DNA from: Anthoceros angustus
Taxonomy: Eukaryota; Streptophyta; Anthocerotopsida; Anthocerotales; Anthocerotaceae
DNA: 64,000 nucleotides
Assembly (NCBI GenBank): GCA_010909165.1
Contig: MU008183.1
Span: forward strand, 186,001 to 250,000
Reading direction: 5' to 3'
Part shown: in pieces, positions 10,771-22,699 of the stretch
Layout of the letters: every line of letters starts with the position of its first letter
Position numbering within the stretch: the stretch's first letter is position 1
Notes under the pieces: model-generated
Seen by the model: only the letters and a program-made list of their open reading frames with translations
What the model was told of the DNA's origin: nothing
Databases searched by the model: none
Position numbers and translations under genes: made by a program

Positions 10771-11565
10771 GCTTTCAGGTTGCCGCTCAAGTACAGGATC
10801 CTGCGCAGGACGCTCCTGGCCAGAAGCCGAGGCCGGAGCCTCGGCTCAATCTCTGTTGAATCAATTTTCTACAGGTGAAAGAATCACGGACAGGTAAGAA
10901 CAAGGAAGACGAAGCAGCGGCGATCTAAGGCCTTGTCAGAAGCGCAAATTGAGAGCAACCCCGTCGCCTTCAAACCCCGCCCCTCCTCCGTCTTCCTCCA
11001 ATTCTCGAGATGAGCCTCCCTCACCGCACCAACCTTCCACCGCACCAGCCACAACACCTCAAAACCACCGCTAAACCCCGCCGTGTCCAAGAACACGGCA
11101 ACAAGAACAGCACTCCAACCACAACCAAAATCCCTCCTCTCCTCTCCTTTCCTCTCCTCTCCTCTCCTCCCCCGGCTGCACCGAGAATCACTCCGCCACT
11201 CCCGGACTTGCTCCAAACAATTCCAACCTCCTCTACCACACAACCAGACGCCCGGCCCGGCCCGCGCGCAACCGAAAACCACAAAGAAGCGTCGCAGCGT
11301 CGCAGGCGGTTACCCCCTGCGATCCGCGCTCCTCCTCCTCAAATTCCAAGCACTCCACAGAATTTTTGTCTCGCACAATTCCTGATCCCAGATCCGGGAG
11401 CTCTACCTTCCCTCCCGCAGAGCAAGAACAGACACTGATTCGTCTTCTTCTCACCCTCGACAGATGCAAGCAACAACTACAGAGATGCGGCACTCAGAGA
11501 GGAGGGGCCACCGGGACTCCCTTATACGACGAGCAGGGCAGAGCAGAGCGGAAATAGAAAACTGG
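10771..11565 (-). other. Probable 5' leader of arginine decarboxylase, with likely intron
   Basis: About 0.8 kb between the ADC start and a TATA box. On the minus strand a pyrimidine-rich acceptor (TTCTTTCACCTGTAG, ending near 10874) suggests a leader intron. A GA-rich tract (plus-strand CCTCT repeats, 11140-11170) lies in the middle. Short upstream ATG frames exist (for example at 11282-11284), so translation control is possible but unproven. Confidence 0.4.
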
Positions 11566-11591
11566 ATGCCTTCCACTCCAAGAGAGCAGAA

Positions 11592-11598
11592 TTTATAG
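11592..11598 (-). promoter_or_regulatory. TATA box of arginine decarboxylase
   Basis: TATAAAT on the minus strand in the context TTCTATAAATTC. It predicts transcription starting near 11560-11565 and reading toward the ADC gene. Confidence 0.5.
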
Positions 11599-12867
11599 AA
11601 CCAGGGGAGCGAGTTTAGCAAGAAAGAGGGGAGGCGAAAGAGCCCGGCCCAGCACAGCGGAGAACAGCGCAGGAGTCAGAGGACAGAGCCGGTATTTCAC
11701 GGGAAAGCAGCGGGGAGGCAGGGCTGGCCCGGCAGGAAGGAACGGACAGGGAGGGGCAGAGGGAACGGGAACAGAGGCCGTCTGTGACCAAGCAAAGGGC
11801 GTGCGCTTGGCTTGCTGCTTCTGCTTCCGCTTCGACTGCTGCGCTGTGCGTCTCGTCTCGTCGCGTCTCGGCTCTGCCGCCTCTCACCAAACGCCTGCTG
11901 CAGGCTGCAGGATGCAGCGTGCGTCCGCCAGGAACAACTGGCAGCGAGAGAGAAGCAGCACAGAAACGAGGCAGAGCCGTAGGCCGGACAAAAAGCTTTT
12001 AATCCGCGGCTATGGCTGCCGAGCTCTCTCCTCTCGCCTTCCCTGTAGGAATCGACACCGTAATACCTGCCCCGGTAGGGTAAGTAACCCTGATGAAACA
12101 CCACCCCCGGCCCGGCCCCCGGGTAGCCGGCGGCGGCTAGCCTACCCATGGGCTGCAGGCCACACGGGCCTCGCGCCCCCCGGTCCCGCCGCTTCGAACC
12201 CGTGCCCTCCACATGGCAAAGAATCGCCGACACCCCCGGACGACCCCCGACCACCCCTAACAACCGACTTGTTTCCGTGATAGGTGTACTACTAAACGTG
12301 CTCAACCCGGATTCGATCTTGCTCAATCCGGATTCGATCCCGTGACCTACGGCTCAACATCGTCATGCTTTCCCGCAAAACCTATCGATACTTACGAAGC
12401 TTCTTAGGCTTAGGAAAGGTTACATGAAGATGTGGTGAATGAACTTGGGGAGGTGATGTTCAAGTTTCATACGATGGATTCTTCTTCTTCTTCCACACGG
12501 GGATGAAGCTGTGATATATCTTTCTAGGTGTGAATAGAATATGTGGAGACTTTATAGAAAGAACGAGAATTGAGTAGAAGAGATGTTATGTTTGGGGTAT
12601 TTTGTCGCGGGTGTTGTGAAGTTGTGAACACTAGACGGTAGGTACCCGGGGCCGGATGCGAAGCCGGTAGAAACGAAAGACGGATCGAATTTCGATTTCG
12701 TGACCAAGATCTTCTGGATACTGCAGTTCGAATTCCCAGACTTCCGCTGTGCGCAGAGCGTGTTCAGAAACTGACCAGGAATCCACACATACAGTCTGCG
12801 ATGGTAGACATACGTCCTCGCATACAGCGCCTAGCACGTGACGTGTGCAGTGCCCCTGGCTGCACGT

Positions 12868-12945
12868 GAGCCAACAGACCCGGTAGCCGGGTTGCTTCAG
12901 CGCATGGCGTGGCTGCCAAGCGATCGCGGGTTCGAACCTGGAAGG
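12868..12945 (+). repeat. Possible tRNA-derived (SINE-like) sequence
   Basis: A box-B-like ggttcgaacc (about 12931-12940) lies about 35 bp downstream of a box-A-like ttgcttcagcgcatgg. The spacing fits an internal RNA polymerase III promoter, but a closed cloverleaf with a seven-base acceptor stem does not form, so this is a tRNA relic or SINE head rather than a tRNA gene. Confidence 0.3.
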
Positions 12946-13130
12946 TGCCCGGTTGACAGGCCGCCATCCAGATACAGACGAACACGACCGCACCGCGCTA
13001 TGAGGTGAAACTTCGCATGTCTTGTATGTACGTTCAGTAGGAAACCGCTCATGTTGAATGTGACGAGACCTACCTCGCACTGGCCACCGGCATGTATGCA
13101 CTGGCTGGGCGTACTGGGCCCCGCTTCGCC

Positions 13131-13165
13131 CGCTTCTCCCTGCGATTCTGGCATCGGGAGAAGCG
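13131..13165. repeat. Perfect 10 bp inverted repeat (hairpin)
   Basis: cgcttctccc and its exact complement gggagaagcg are separated by 15 bases; further gagaagcg words follow at 13166-13190. No T-run follows, and no function is evident. Confidence 0.4.
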
Positions 13166-13550
13166 CGGGGAGAAGCGGAGGGAGAAGCGTTTCTCTCGAT
13201 TTGCGCGGAGCAGATCTAACAGAAGCATGGTGGATGACTTCCTGGGGACGTCATACCAAACTGGGGCCCCCAGAGTTGGCTCTGCTCCGCGCTGGCAGGC
13301 GGCTTCTTTCTGACCACCTTAGCGTGTGCTCCTGGGATTAGGTGTGGAAGGATCCGTGGTTGCAGCGCCACCACCACCGACCCGATTCGGGCCGGGCCGG
13401 GCCGGGCCAAGCCGAGCCAAGCCTGCCTTATCGATTGGGTTCTCCGCGTGCTCTTACGCGCTATTGGACCAAATCGCGGGCCCTGGCCTGCCACCCAATC
13501 AATCGATACGCTACCCAACTTTTTGAACAATTCCACTCAAGATTGGAAAA

Positions 13551-15539
13551 TCGGAAATGGGAAGGAACGCTCGTAATATGCCCTGAGTTATCCGCACCAG
13601 CTGGTTAATGGAAGAGGGGGTGGGTTCCGCTCTCCCTCCCTTCCTTCTCCCTTCCCTTCGTGGTTCAAATACCTGATATATATCGATAATCCTGATATGT
13701 CGATAATCCTTGGGAAATTGGATCACTCTAGACTAAGATTTAACTATTGGGCAGATTACTAGATGCTTCCATATTCTAGTGTGGATGCTTTCGTATTCTA
13801 GTGTCGTTGATATCAACATAATACAAACAAATAATCCTACAAACATGCTACCCACAAAAGAATGATCCTACGGACATGGTACCCACAAAAGAATGTTTCA
13901 TAAATGACATTAACATCCCGTAGCTTAAATATAATATGAGAGAAAGATAGAGAATATGTGACATTGTAAAGTGAGAATGGCACTTTTGAGCTCCTTCCCC
14001 GAGGCACTTTTGTTGTTCTTTGAGGAAGTGGTACAGGGAAGCATGGGATGGGTACAAGTGACACACCTTCATACGGAAGCATGCACACAACAAGACAACA
14101 AACTTTTTGTTTGGGATTCTGGATTTGGAAATTGGGGTAGAAATAGAGGCACAAAAAAAGGCCAACAACAAAGTCCAAAGAAGGAAGCTGGGCCCATAAA
14201 AGAGGCCTAGACAAGAATCTCCTCCCATCTTAAACAAACAGCCCCACATTTGGATTGGATAGGACTAAGAATCTTATGTGCCTACTCATTGACCCTCCCT
14301 TCCACTCACTCAAGTTTGTCCACTTGACAAACATACGTGGCATTCTTCTAAGCTCTAGAATCTTGGTGTATCAAACATAAATGATAAATTAAAATCAGAT
14401 TGATCATTTATTAGTTTTAAATTTAATTTTAAAATTCCTTTTCCTCGATCGTACGGTCGTACTTATTAGGTATGGGTAGAACCTTGAGGCGTGTCTTGTC
14501 ATAAAATATTACTGGAAGGTCTTGCATCTCGCATGGAGGAAAATTGCAGAAAAGTAAAAATTGTGGAGTACATTGTTTCCGGGGGTGGGAATAAAGCTCT
14601 GCAAGGGGCGAGCGTGGGGCCGGGGGTACTGGACGGTAACTGTATATATCCATCCGGACCGGGAATCAGGGTTAGGGTGACTCCACGCGGTTGGGTCCAG
14701 CCAGGCTGGTAGCCCGTGACAGTCACCTCGGGACACTCCATCCCCATCATTTGCTGCCAGACAAAGGGAGCTACCCGATTTCGGCTTCTATTTCTGGCGG
14801 CGTGCGCCAAACTTGCTGCTATTATAAGGCCCAACTGGGGCCTAACTCTGGCCTAGCCCCTGGAACACACAACTGTTCGCAGACCGCCATGTGGCGGGGC
14901 GTTGTACAGAGCAACAGGTTTTTCTATGGAATAAAAACAAGGAAGACTGTATCTCAAGTAGATCTGTGGTACTGGTACCATTCTTCTGCAGGCTTGCTGC
15001 TGGATCCCAGGCTGCCATGTGCCCTGTAAAGTGGTATTAGGCGTTTACTACAGAGATACACTACCCATTTGCGGTGCCTATTTGCCACATCCCGGTGGGT
15101 CTCACAGGACCCACCTCCCTTGTACATTGCTGGAGTCCGATCGACTCGCAAGCTCTCCTCAGTCTTTTTTTGCAGGGCCGAGGATGTGTGGTTGCTGCCT
15201 GCGCATGTTGGATGCCTGGGCTTCGCAGAGATAGGATATGGTGACGGGTTGCTGGCTTCTGTCACCGCATTGGTGCATACAAGAGTATCTCAAACTGTGC
15301 TGGTCATCCTTCATAATTGTCACAACCTCAGGTCTCAACTTTGCCTTGCCGTCTGTGTGTCTTCGTCCCTGATTACTCGAACCTGTGGGGAAAAAAATTG
15401 CTGGAAATTGGATCCAGCTTGGCCGTGTGAAACAAGTGGTCAAACTGGTTGCAAGTGAGCCGAACTTGTCACGCAGCTCTTGCAGCACTTCAATCAACAG
15501 CCGACAAAAGCACCATACGGATGTTGTTCACAATAGTTT
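13551..15539. other. Intergenic, nothing recognised
   Basis: Mixed composition with short direct repeats (ttctagtgt words at 13770-13805; acccacaaaagaatg at about 13849 and 13880). Open frames under 135 codons show no recognisable domain. Confidence 0.45.
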
Positions 15540-16510
15540 ACTGATGTTGAACGAATCAAACTGCTTTCCGCTCTTGCCTTTGATGCCAAAGCACTTGAAA
15601 TCCTATCTGCACATGGAAGTTGCGGGGACAGCTGTTTTGCAAACAAGCACAGCAATAATTGCTCAAATTGTGAATTTTAGATGAACAAATGTACAGGTTC
15701 ACCAGAAGTTGACGAGGAACAGCCTCAAGCATGCTCGCTGTCATCAAGTCTGTCGCCAATTTGAGCACACACAAAAGTTAATGATTTCCAAATACAGATT
15801 CTCTTTGCACCAGATTGCTGAACACGGATCTCATCCAAAAGCTCTAGGCATCGGATTTACACTTCTCCTGAATCATTTTAACAGGAACAACACTTGGGAT
15901 GTGCTGCCAAGACTAAGGTTGTACTTATGCAATGAATGTACATACTGCACTTTTAGGCTAGTGCAAACCTGAGCAGAGACATCAACATCCCCTTACCTCC
16001 TCCCAGGAAACTCCTTTCCTTCTCGAGTTTATCGTTACATTTGTCCATTCCCTCAAGACACGCGCATTCAGGTCTGCCAGGTTGCAGTCGCAAAAGCAGA
16101 CTTCTTTTTTCTTCCATCTCTTGTCCTCTGCAGGTAAGAAACGTGGTGATTCCAGATAGCATCTGCATCATCCTTCCCATCGCCAACGAGGCTCATCATG
16201 GCTAACCTTGCTATTCAATCCGCTGAAGCTCGCAAGTCTTGCAAGAAGAGAGTTCCAGTAAATTCCAGTCAGGCTTTTGGATTTCGTCACAGAAAACATC
16301 CTTCACGCTGTTGAAGCACGAGCTTTGCCCTGTCAAAGCTTTTGCGTTGTCTTCATGAACTTCTCCAACAATGCCGGTGGTTGCAAGCGAGCTCTCAGTC
16401 TCCCATCGCCTCGCTGAGTTAGTGATCAATGTCGTGAAGCCAGCACCTGGTAGTCGATTCCCTGGTGGCTCTGCGTCATACAACAAGACACCAGTATTAC
16501 TCACGACGAC
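15540..16510 (-). pseudogene. Decayed SABATH methyltransferase copy
   Basis: Pieces of the SABATH gene at 17444-18995 recur here in the same order and strand. Near 16280-16340 SCFNSVKDVFCDEIQK corresponds to HLFHRVKHVFCEEIQK of exon 1. Near 16070-16140 FLTCRGQEMEEKRSLLLRLQPGRPE corresponds to FLMCRAQEVAAGGLLLLLLPGRPE of exon 2. Sequence at 15700-15850 resembles exon 3. The SAM-binding part (the DFGCASGFNT equivalent) is missing and no frame spans the pieces. A tandem duplicate that has decayed. Confidence 0.65.
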
Positions 16511-17443
16511 ACTACAGCACTACAAACTGCAAACCTCGGAGCATATAACTTGTCGTGCAATCTCATTCAGATTTCCTCCACTTCCTGCAATGCTTGGACT
16601 TTGGAGACAGAACATTTTGTCCGGAACACCTGCCACATCAGTTGTGTCTTGCTTTGAACACTATGCATCAGTGGATGAGAAAGGCATCCAGCTTGCTGGC
16701 TATGGACCAGCAACCATAGCGGTAAGTAGCTCGACTCTTATCAATATCAATACAATCTGCATGCTCACAGAAGAAGTATCGAAGCCGGAGAAGAGTGTCA
16801 AGACGTGAGAGAAAGTCCGAGTTGAATTTCGCCTAGAGCCGGTACCACATTGCTCCACTTCGAGTCAAAGCCGCTGGGAGACTGAGTTCACTTGCACTGA
16901 CTGCGGTTTCAACAGGTAAACGTGTTGCTAACATCTCCAGTCCCATAGTCTCAAACTTCTGATGGTAGGGTTCGTGGAGTAGCAACATGCAGCATCGATC
17001 TGTCCCTGCAACATGCCAGACTTTCAGCAAGAGTCGGAGGAGGAGCAGATCCCTCTGCTGTCAAGTCACGAGCAGATCCCTCTGCTGTCAAGTCACGAGC
17101 CGATCCCACCTGTTCTAACCCTGCAACCTCACAAATCCTTTAAACCATGCCAAAGAACATCAACAATCAACCTAATGTTGAGGAGAACACAGACTAGTTA
17201 ACTTTCAGTTAGATCTAAATTTAAAAAGCTCATATATAAAACTACCTTTATTATATACATCCCAAAAGTTCGTCGCACCAACTGCGATGGATTTGAGACT
17301 TCTCCACTGGACCTTAGAGGTCCAGAGGGAACTATTTCGAGCGTTCATCTACATAACTGAACTATGGAACGCACTCCCTGTCAGATCTGTGTGTCAAAGC
17401 TCTAGGGTGGGAAACGACGAATCCATCAATACTGCTGTAAGAC

Positions 17444-18995
17444 TTATTTGCAAACAAGAACAAGAGCTATCAAACTTATCTCGGCGTTACACAAGCCCTC
17501 ATTTGCACGTTCAGTGATCATTTCCGCCAATCTAGAGAATAACAAGTTGGTGAGGGGCAATCCGAGCTGCATCTTAACCAGATTGTTGACCATGGATCTC
17601 ATCACATTGCACCAGGTTTTGCCAAAGCTACAAGGATCAGTCTTGCACTTCTCCGTCAGTTCTGGAGGAAAAAAGGGGAGGTCACCGAAATACTCCATGC
17701 GTCTGATCTCAAAGCGGTCTGAAGTCAGGCAGTGGGCGTTGGCATCCTGTATTGACTCCTTCACCTCCTCCATGGTTGGTTCATACACAGGAACGTTGAA
17801 TTTATCTCTGTCTTCTGAGTCAATCTCTCCCTGCGATGCACAAAAACAGATCCATCACTGAATTGTCCTTACCCAGAGTGCACTGCACAAGATTTGAGTC
17901 AGAATTGGTTTCTCATAACCCTACCTCCTTCACCAGTACGTTCCATGTCTCCTCGAGGAACTTTAATGGTCCCATCTCACGTTGGCAGTCCTCAGGTCTG
18001 CCTGGCAGCAGAAGCAAAAGCAAACCTCCTGCTGCCACCTCCTGTGCTCGGCACATCAGAAACCTGGTAAAATCCTTCTTGAACTGATGAGCGTACTCTG
18101 TCACTGTCTGTGAAGTGGCGCCTGTAAGCCATATTCTCCCACGATTGAAAGCAGGGGAGTTGCGGTCCCGCACAGGAGGAGGAACCTACGAAGTAAAATC
18201 TCCCATAAGAGCCCAATGCGAAAAAAACACGTCTCATCTAGAACCCACAATTTGCAGTGCCTTTAGAAGTGTACAGACCACAAAACATGCCATTGTTTAC
18301 ACCAAAAGAAGCTAACGAGGAGGATCAGTAGGCAGATTGTGAGTTACCTGAGACAGCCAATGAAGGGCCAGGATTGATGTCCCAACATGCAGCATGTTGC
18401 TTGGGAAGAGCCTCTTGTGAAATGAACCGGGTACTCCAGCCACAAGATATCCATCGGCAGTCTTATCCGGAGCTTCGTCTACAAGGCAGCTGGATGGCCT
18501 CAAGAGCCGGAACAAACTATTGAAGTCGTTACCAGGCAGATCCGCGAAGAAAGCCATAACTTCAGGCATGACGGTCTTCACGGAGTCGTCAATTGCATAC
18601 CGCCCCTTAATCGCCTCAAAGATGGTGCCCATGGTAGAGATGGTGTTGAAACCAGAAGCGCATCCGAAGTCTGCCATATACAGACTCACAGGAGGCTGAT
18701 CTGGTGCATTGACAGGCAAGCCGTCCATCTTCTGGATTTCCTCACAAAAGACATGCTTCACACGGTGGAAAAGATGAGCTTGGCCCTGTGAACAACTGGC
18801 GTAGCTCCAAGTACTGTTTCCGCTATCTCCCCCCATTGCCAGTGCGGATGCCATGTCCTGAGCCTCTCTTCGTCTGCAATCTACTTGACATGGTAACTTT
18901 TCCATGTTAGCCAGCTTCACTCTGGCAATTGGTTCACATTCCTCGTCCTCGTGATCCATCACCGGCGGATCTATGGCATCCCTTTGCACCTGCAT
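17444..18995 (-). CDS. SABATH-family SAM-dependent carboxyl methyltransferase
   Basis: Three exons on the minus strand: 18995-18348, 18185-17925 and 17830-17444, all GT-AG and all phase 0, giving 431 residues. The family methylates carboxyl groups (or N atoms) of small acids such as salicylate, benzoate, indole-3-acetate or farnesoate using SAM. Visible landmarks: SYASCSQGQ (about 64-72), the SAM-binding MADFGCASGFNT (about 107-118), FFADLPGNDFN, GVPGSFHKRLFPSNMLHVG and LHWLSQ at the end of exon 1. Exon 2 holds the DFTRFLMCRAQE helix and an altered GGLLLLLLPGRP strand; exon 3 starts GEIDSEDRDKFNVPVYEPT. The protein is about 50-60 residues longer than usual at the N-terminus, so the true start may be an inner ATG. 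Substrate cannot be read from sequence. A decayed copy lies directly downstream. Confidence 0.85.
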
Positions 18996-20017
18996 CTTGC
19001 AAGCTCTGCTAACAAATTCTCTTCAAATTCAATTCTCGGGAGCTGCAATTCCAAACTCCTTCTTGCCTACAGGTCCTCAAAGCACCTGGACCTCGGCACG
19101 ACAAGTTCCGAAGTCATCAATCACAGGAGCTGGAGTTCCGAGGTTCTGCAAAACGTGTACTACACAGCACTGAATCCTAGATGCCCACAAAATGAGCACC
19201 CGAAGCAGAGCAAATGAGCATATTCATGACCTACTACAGGTCCTGCCATTCCAACTTCAAACCGAGAACATCTCACACCTTTTTACCAGTAACTTCAGGG
19301 CGAGAGCACCTCATTGATCCAGAATCGGTGGATGGACGAGGCCATAGACTTGTGGGCTTGAAGGAGGTGTTCGAGTCAAGCTGGATGGGATTACGCAGAG
19401 CGCAGACTGCAGTTCCCCAGATGGCTGTTTGAGTCACTGCGAGTCGAACATCGTTACGTGTCGGAAAGGGCGCTGGATGAAAAAGAAGTTACTCGCAACA
19501 CAAATGGATATCGTAAAAGAAATTTCGCCATCCGGCTTACTACAAATCAGATAGAAGCTGCAGGTGCAGGCTTCTACATAATGTAATGTATTTCTTTCCT
19601 CCTGGAAAAGGAGGCTTATTAGCTAGGCACATATACATCAGTAATTTACTACCCAAAGTTACCCCCACACAATTCTATCTTCCGGTCCTCATCTGGCGTC
19701 TCCACCAGAAAAGTTACCGCGGCACACAATTTTATCAAGTTATGGTCCTCGTCGACGCGTCAAGCAGCTTCAGCGAGGCTTGTGAAAGACGATCTCCAGC
19801 TTGCGACGCGGAGTCTGGATATGGAACCTTTGTGTCACTGCAACCACAAAGGAACACTGTTTTTGTCATGGACGTGAAGGCAAGGCTCAGCCTGGCATGG
19901 AAAAGCCACACTGCAAGACAGCAAAATGAAGAGGAAAAGGAGCGCTTGAAAGAGTGGAAGACTGTCAAAGCTAGAAGCAGGGAAGGCGCAGGAAGAAGAT
20001 TACCCGGCTCCAGTTCT
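18996..20017. other. Intergenic between SABATH gene and acidic-protein gene
   Basis: No gene supported. It should hold the SABATH promoter (reading left) and the 3' end of the acidic-protein gene. A minus-strand frame at 19735-20208 contains SLDEYEELEPGN, which could be an alternative downstream exon of the acidic protein. Confidence 0.4.
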
Positions 20018-20488
20018 TCATACTCGTCTAGCGAAAGGGAGGGCAATTCCTGGCAGCTGTTCCTCGGCTTCTCGCCACATGAGGGTGGTAAAGATTCTGC
20101 GCATGCCCTGCACAGCATCGTCCATCTCTTTTTGAGAGTCTGAGTCCTCGATCTCCGCCTCGTGATCGGAAAGGTCAGGGTAGTCGTTACCGAACTGTTC
20201 AACTTCATCGATCTCCATCTCCGTGTGCTGGTTCTCGATGGACGATCCCGACGCCTCGGCCTCGGCCCCTCTACCGCTGTTCTCCAGCGTCTCCTCGGAA
20301 GCCACGCCCTCCCCTCTCGGATCCGAGCTCCCGCCGGCTACGGCAGAGTCGGGCCGGGAGGACTGGCCGGCCTCAAAGTCGTCGTCGTCGTGGTCAGGCC
20401 GAGCCGGAGCCTTGCCCTTTTGCTCGGCTGAGAACCGAGACAGAGGCAGGCGGGAGCGCGGGCTGTGGCCTTCTCCGAAACCGTCCAT
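20018..20488 (-). CDS. Small acidic protein of unknown function
   Basis: 156 codons from an ATG in a strong GCCATGG context at 20488 (MDGFGEGHSPRSRL). An in-frame ATG 87 bp further upstream would add a hydrophobic extension but has poor context. The product is rich in Asp, Glu and Ser (DHDDDDFEAGQSSR, EMEIDEVEQFGND, DLSDHEAEIEDSD), with no membrane segment after the chosen start and no recognised domain. A TATA box at 20653-20662 in the same direction supports a real transcript. The last residues (LPFARRV) may be intron read-through, because another frame nearby holds SLDEYEELEPGN. I do not recognise the family. Confidence 0.5.
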   Translation of the reverse strand: MDGFGEGHSPRSRLPLSRFSAEQKGKAPARPDHDDDDFEAGQSSRPDSAVAGGSSDPRGEGVASEETLENSGRGAEAEASGSSIENQHTEMEIDEVEQFGNDYPDLSDHEAEIEDSDSQKEMDDAVQGMRRIFTTLMWREAEEQLPGIALPFARRV

Positions 20489-20652
20489 GGCGAGAATGCG
20501 GGCCTGCTCGAAGGAGCGAAAGCAAGAGCGCAGAGAGAGCGAGAGAGCAGGAAGCAGCAAGATCGCCGAGAGCAAGAGCAGGAGACGAGGGAAGCTTGGA
20601 AGCTTGGAAGACCGAAAGCTGGAAGGCGTGGAGAAGTGCGAGCTGGAGGCCG

Positions 20653-20662
20653 GTATTTATAG
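20653..20662 (-). promoter_or_regulatory. TATA box of the acidic-protein gene
   Basis: CTATAAATAC on the minus strand, about 165 bp upstream of the chosen ATG; it predicts transcription starting near 20625. Confidence 0.5.
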
Positions 20663-22099
20663 TCGCCATGGCATGGTTTCACTTCGAGGTAAGAAGAGGG
20701 ATTGACACGCGCAAGCTTCTCCCCTCCAGGACGCAGCAGTAGGTAATCGGAAGGACAGATTGTCTGCACCGCAAGCATTGAAGATGCTCAGGGTACTCAC
20801 CGCTGCCCTGTGGATTCTTTCTGCATGCTGTCCTGACGAGGAGCAGCAGTGTCCTGTCTGGCTCAACTCCGGGAAGGCAGAGGGCGGGTTAGCTCGTCGT
20901 CCGGTCCTTTGAGGTAATCCGATGCCCCGGACTTCCATCCCTTCCAATCAGCTCTCGGAAGTACAACCTACCTCCTTCGATCAAACCATGCGTGAGGTAG
21001 GTTAATTTCCGCAGCTGCAGCTGCAGCTGCACAGCCCTGCCCCCCCTTGCACCTGGCCTGGCTGCACACACCAGTCATCAGAGCGAGCGTTGAACATGGC
21101 TGTCCTTCCCTGCCTTAATTGCCTCTCGAATCACTTCTCCATGCGCAGCAGTAGTTTCAGGAAGCTGTCCTCGGTACTTCTCTTCTCCTAGCTTGCTTAA
21201 CTTAGGGTTTATAATTGTGGAGCAACCAGTGCTGCTGTTTGCAAGATGGATAGTTTTTACAGGTCTCCTTGCAAGCCATCAAGATAGGTCTGGATTTTCT
21301 CACATTCATGCACCTTGCAATGTTCTTGGCCTTGGAGTAAGTCCCGATTCCAATTCCAGGCTGAGATTTCGACATGCTCACGCTGAGATTGTGAGGGAGA
21401 TGCATCGATTTCCAAGTGTGTTTGTAAACCCGATTGCCGAAGGGACAAGCTTCCTCCGAGTATCGTGAGCGTGGTCCCTGGTTACAACGCTGAGTTGCTG
21501 CCGGAGGGAGCTTGCCGGCAGGTGGGAAATGGTACATGAGTAAGATAACGGGAGCTGGTCCTGCAAGCTTGTGGAAGGATGCATTGAGGTTGCGTCGCTC
21601 AAGCAGCTACTTCCTCATTGCTGGATTAAGCGAAGTTGCTGAAGGTACGCGGTGAAGAGCCGGGCCCTGGGCCCCGGCCGTCCGTCCCGAGTGCGGTCGG
21701 AGACGTAGTGGGAGCGGATGAGCAGGGGCGCGGCAGGGCAGGACCGGTCGGGGCCCGCCCCCCGGTCCGGCGGCTACGTCCGATTCCCATTAACGCTGTC
21801 AGGGAGAGGCCCAGTGCTGGCCGGTGGACGTCGCCATCGCCACTAATGCTCCCTCGCTCGCCCGCCTCGGCCTGGCTTAAGCCTTGCTCCCCGTTCACAT
21901 GGCTTCCCAGCGTTACACGTTCTCGCGCAGTCTTGCAGCCTCGCGGCCATACGGCCCGGCCCCTCTTATAACGGAAGTCTGGAAGCCTCGCGAGTCGCAG
22001 CCTCATGGCTTCTCGTATAACAAGATTTTGGAATCCGCAATTGGAGTGATCAAGTAAGTATTGGTGGTTGGAACGTAGAGCTCAAACAAATTATTTAAC
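20663..22099. other. Intergenic, GC-rich block at 21640-21990
   Basis: No gene supported. It contains a ctgcag tandem run (21011-21030), a telo-box-like word ttagggttt near 21203, and a GC-rich stretch with overlapping open frames on both strands (111 and 126 codons) that show no protein-like features. Confidence 0.45.
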
Positions 22100-22350
22100 T
22101 TCGACATGTTTGTGCAACACCTATTACATAACAAGATGGTTGCAGACTTACGGATAGATATTTATAGTGGTACAATCAAAGCTCCAGACATGCTCATGCT
22201 CCATCTTCTCGAGGATCATATTATCACTCGTGATGTTGTGATATTGAGCATAGATATTCATAGTGGGACCATCAAAGTTCCAGACATGCTCATGTTCCGG
22301 ACATGCTCATGCTCTATCTTCTCAAGAATTATATCATGACTCGTGATTTT
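22100..22350. repeat. Degenerate tandem repeat, unit about 100-115 bp
   Basis: The block gatatttatagtggtac ... ccagacatgctcatgctcc ... ctcgtgatgttgtga at 22156-22240 recurs at 22250-22345 with substitutions and a short internal duplication of acatgctcatg. Non-coding. Confidence 0.6.
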
Positions 22351-22358
22351 GTGACGTG

Positions 22359-22640
22359 GATAGTGTATAGCCTGTTGTCCTACTACGTACATATGTTCAA
22401 TTCAACTTCCTACATCTCTTGTGTGACAATCCAACGGACTTCCGGACTGCCGGACTTCCGACATCTCTTGTGTCATGGTCCAACACGTTGTGTACATATG
22501 TACATACTATGACCTGGATAGTGTATAGCCTGTTGTCCTACTACGTATGTACTTACAATTCAACTTCCGACATCTCTTGTGTGACAATCCAATGGACTTC
22601 CGGACTTCCGACATCTCTTGTGCCATACACGTACTATGTA
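22359..22640. repeat. Tandem repeat, two units of about 150 bp
   Basis: Both units start gtggatagtgtatagcctgt or a close variant (about 22357 and 22511) and run through ttgtcctactacgta and a pair of acttccgacatctcttgtg words. The second unit is slightly shorter. Confidence 0.7.
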
Positions 22641-22658
22641 CTCACGTACATAGTACGT
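22626..22658. repeat. Perfect inverted repeat, 13 bp arms
   Basis: cacgtactatgta and its exact complement tacatagtacgtg are separated by six bases (ctcacg), in the tail of the preceding tandem repeat. This could form a cruciform; no function is known. Confidence 0.6.
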
Positions 22659-22699
22659 GAGTATGTTCACCATCTGTTGTTGGACCAATCAACTCCCAA

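Larger units (their letters stand above)
11599..13550. other. Intergenic, GC-rich, no gene supported
   Basis: Several open frames of 60-210 codons on both strands are by-products of GC content: they overlap one another, have biased composition and show no family signature. It contains a tRNA-derived repeat candidate near 12860-12950, a hairpin at 13131-13165, and a short gggcc tandem run near 13390. Confidence 0.5.

Noticed and set aside
11697-12326. 209-codon minus-strand frame upstream of arginine decarboxylase
   Set aside because: GC-rich sequence with frames open on both strands, no domain, and no promoter or splice support.
21640-21990. GC-rich block considered as ribosomal RNA gene fragment
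   Set aside because: None of the conserved 18S, 5.8S or 25S words could be found on either strand.
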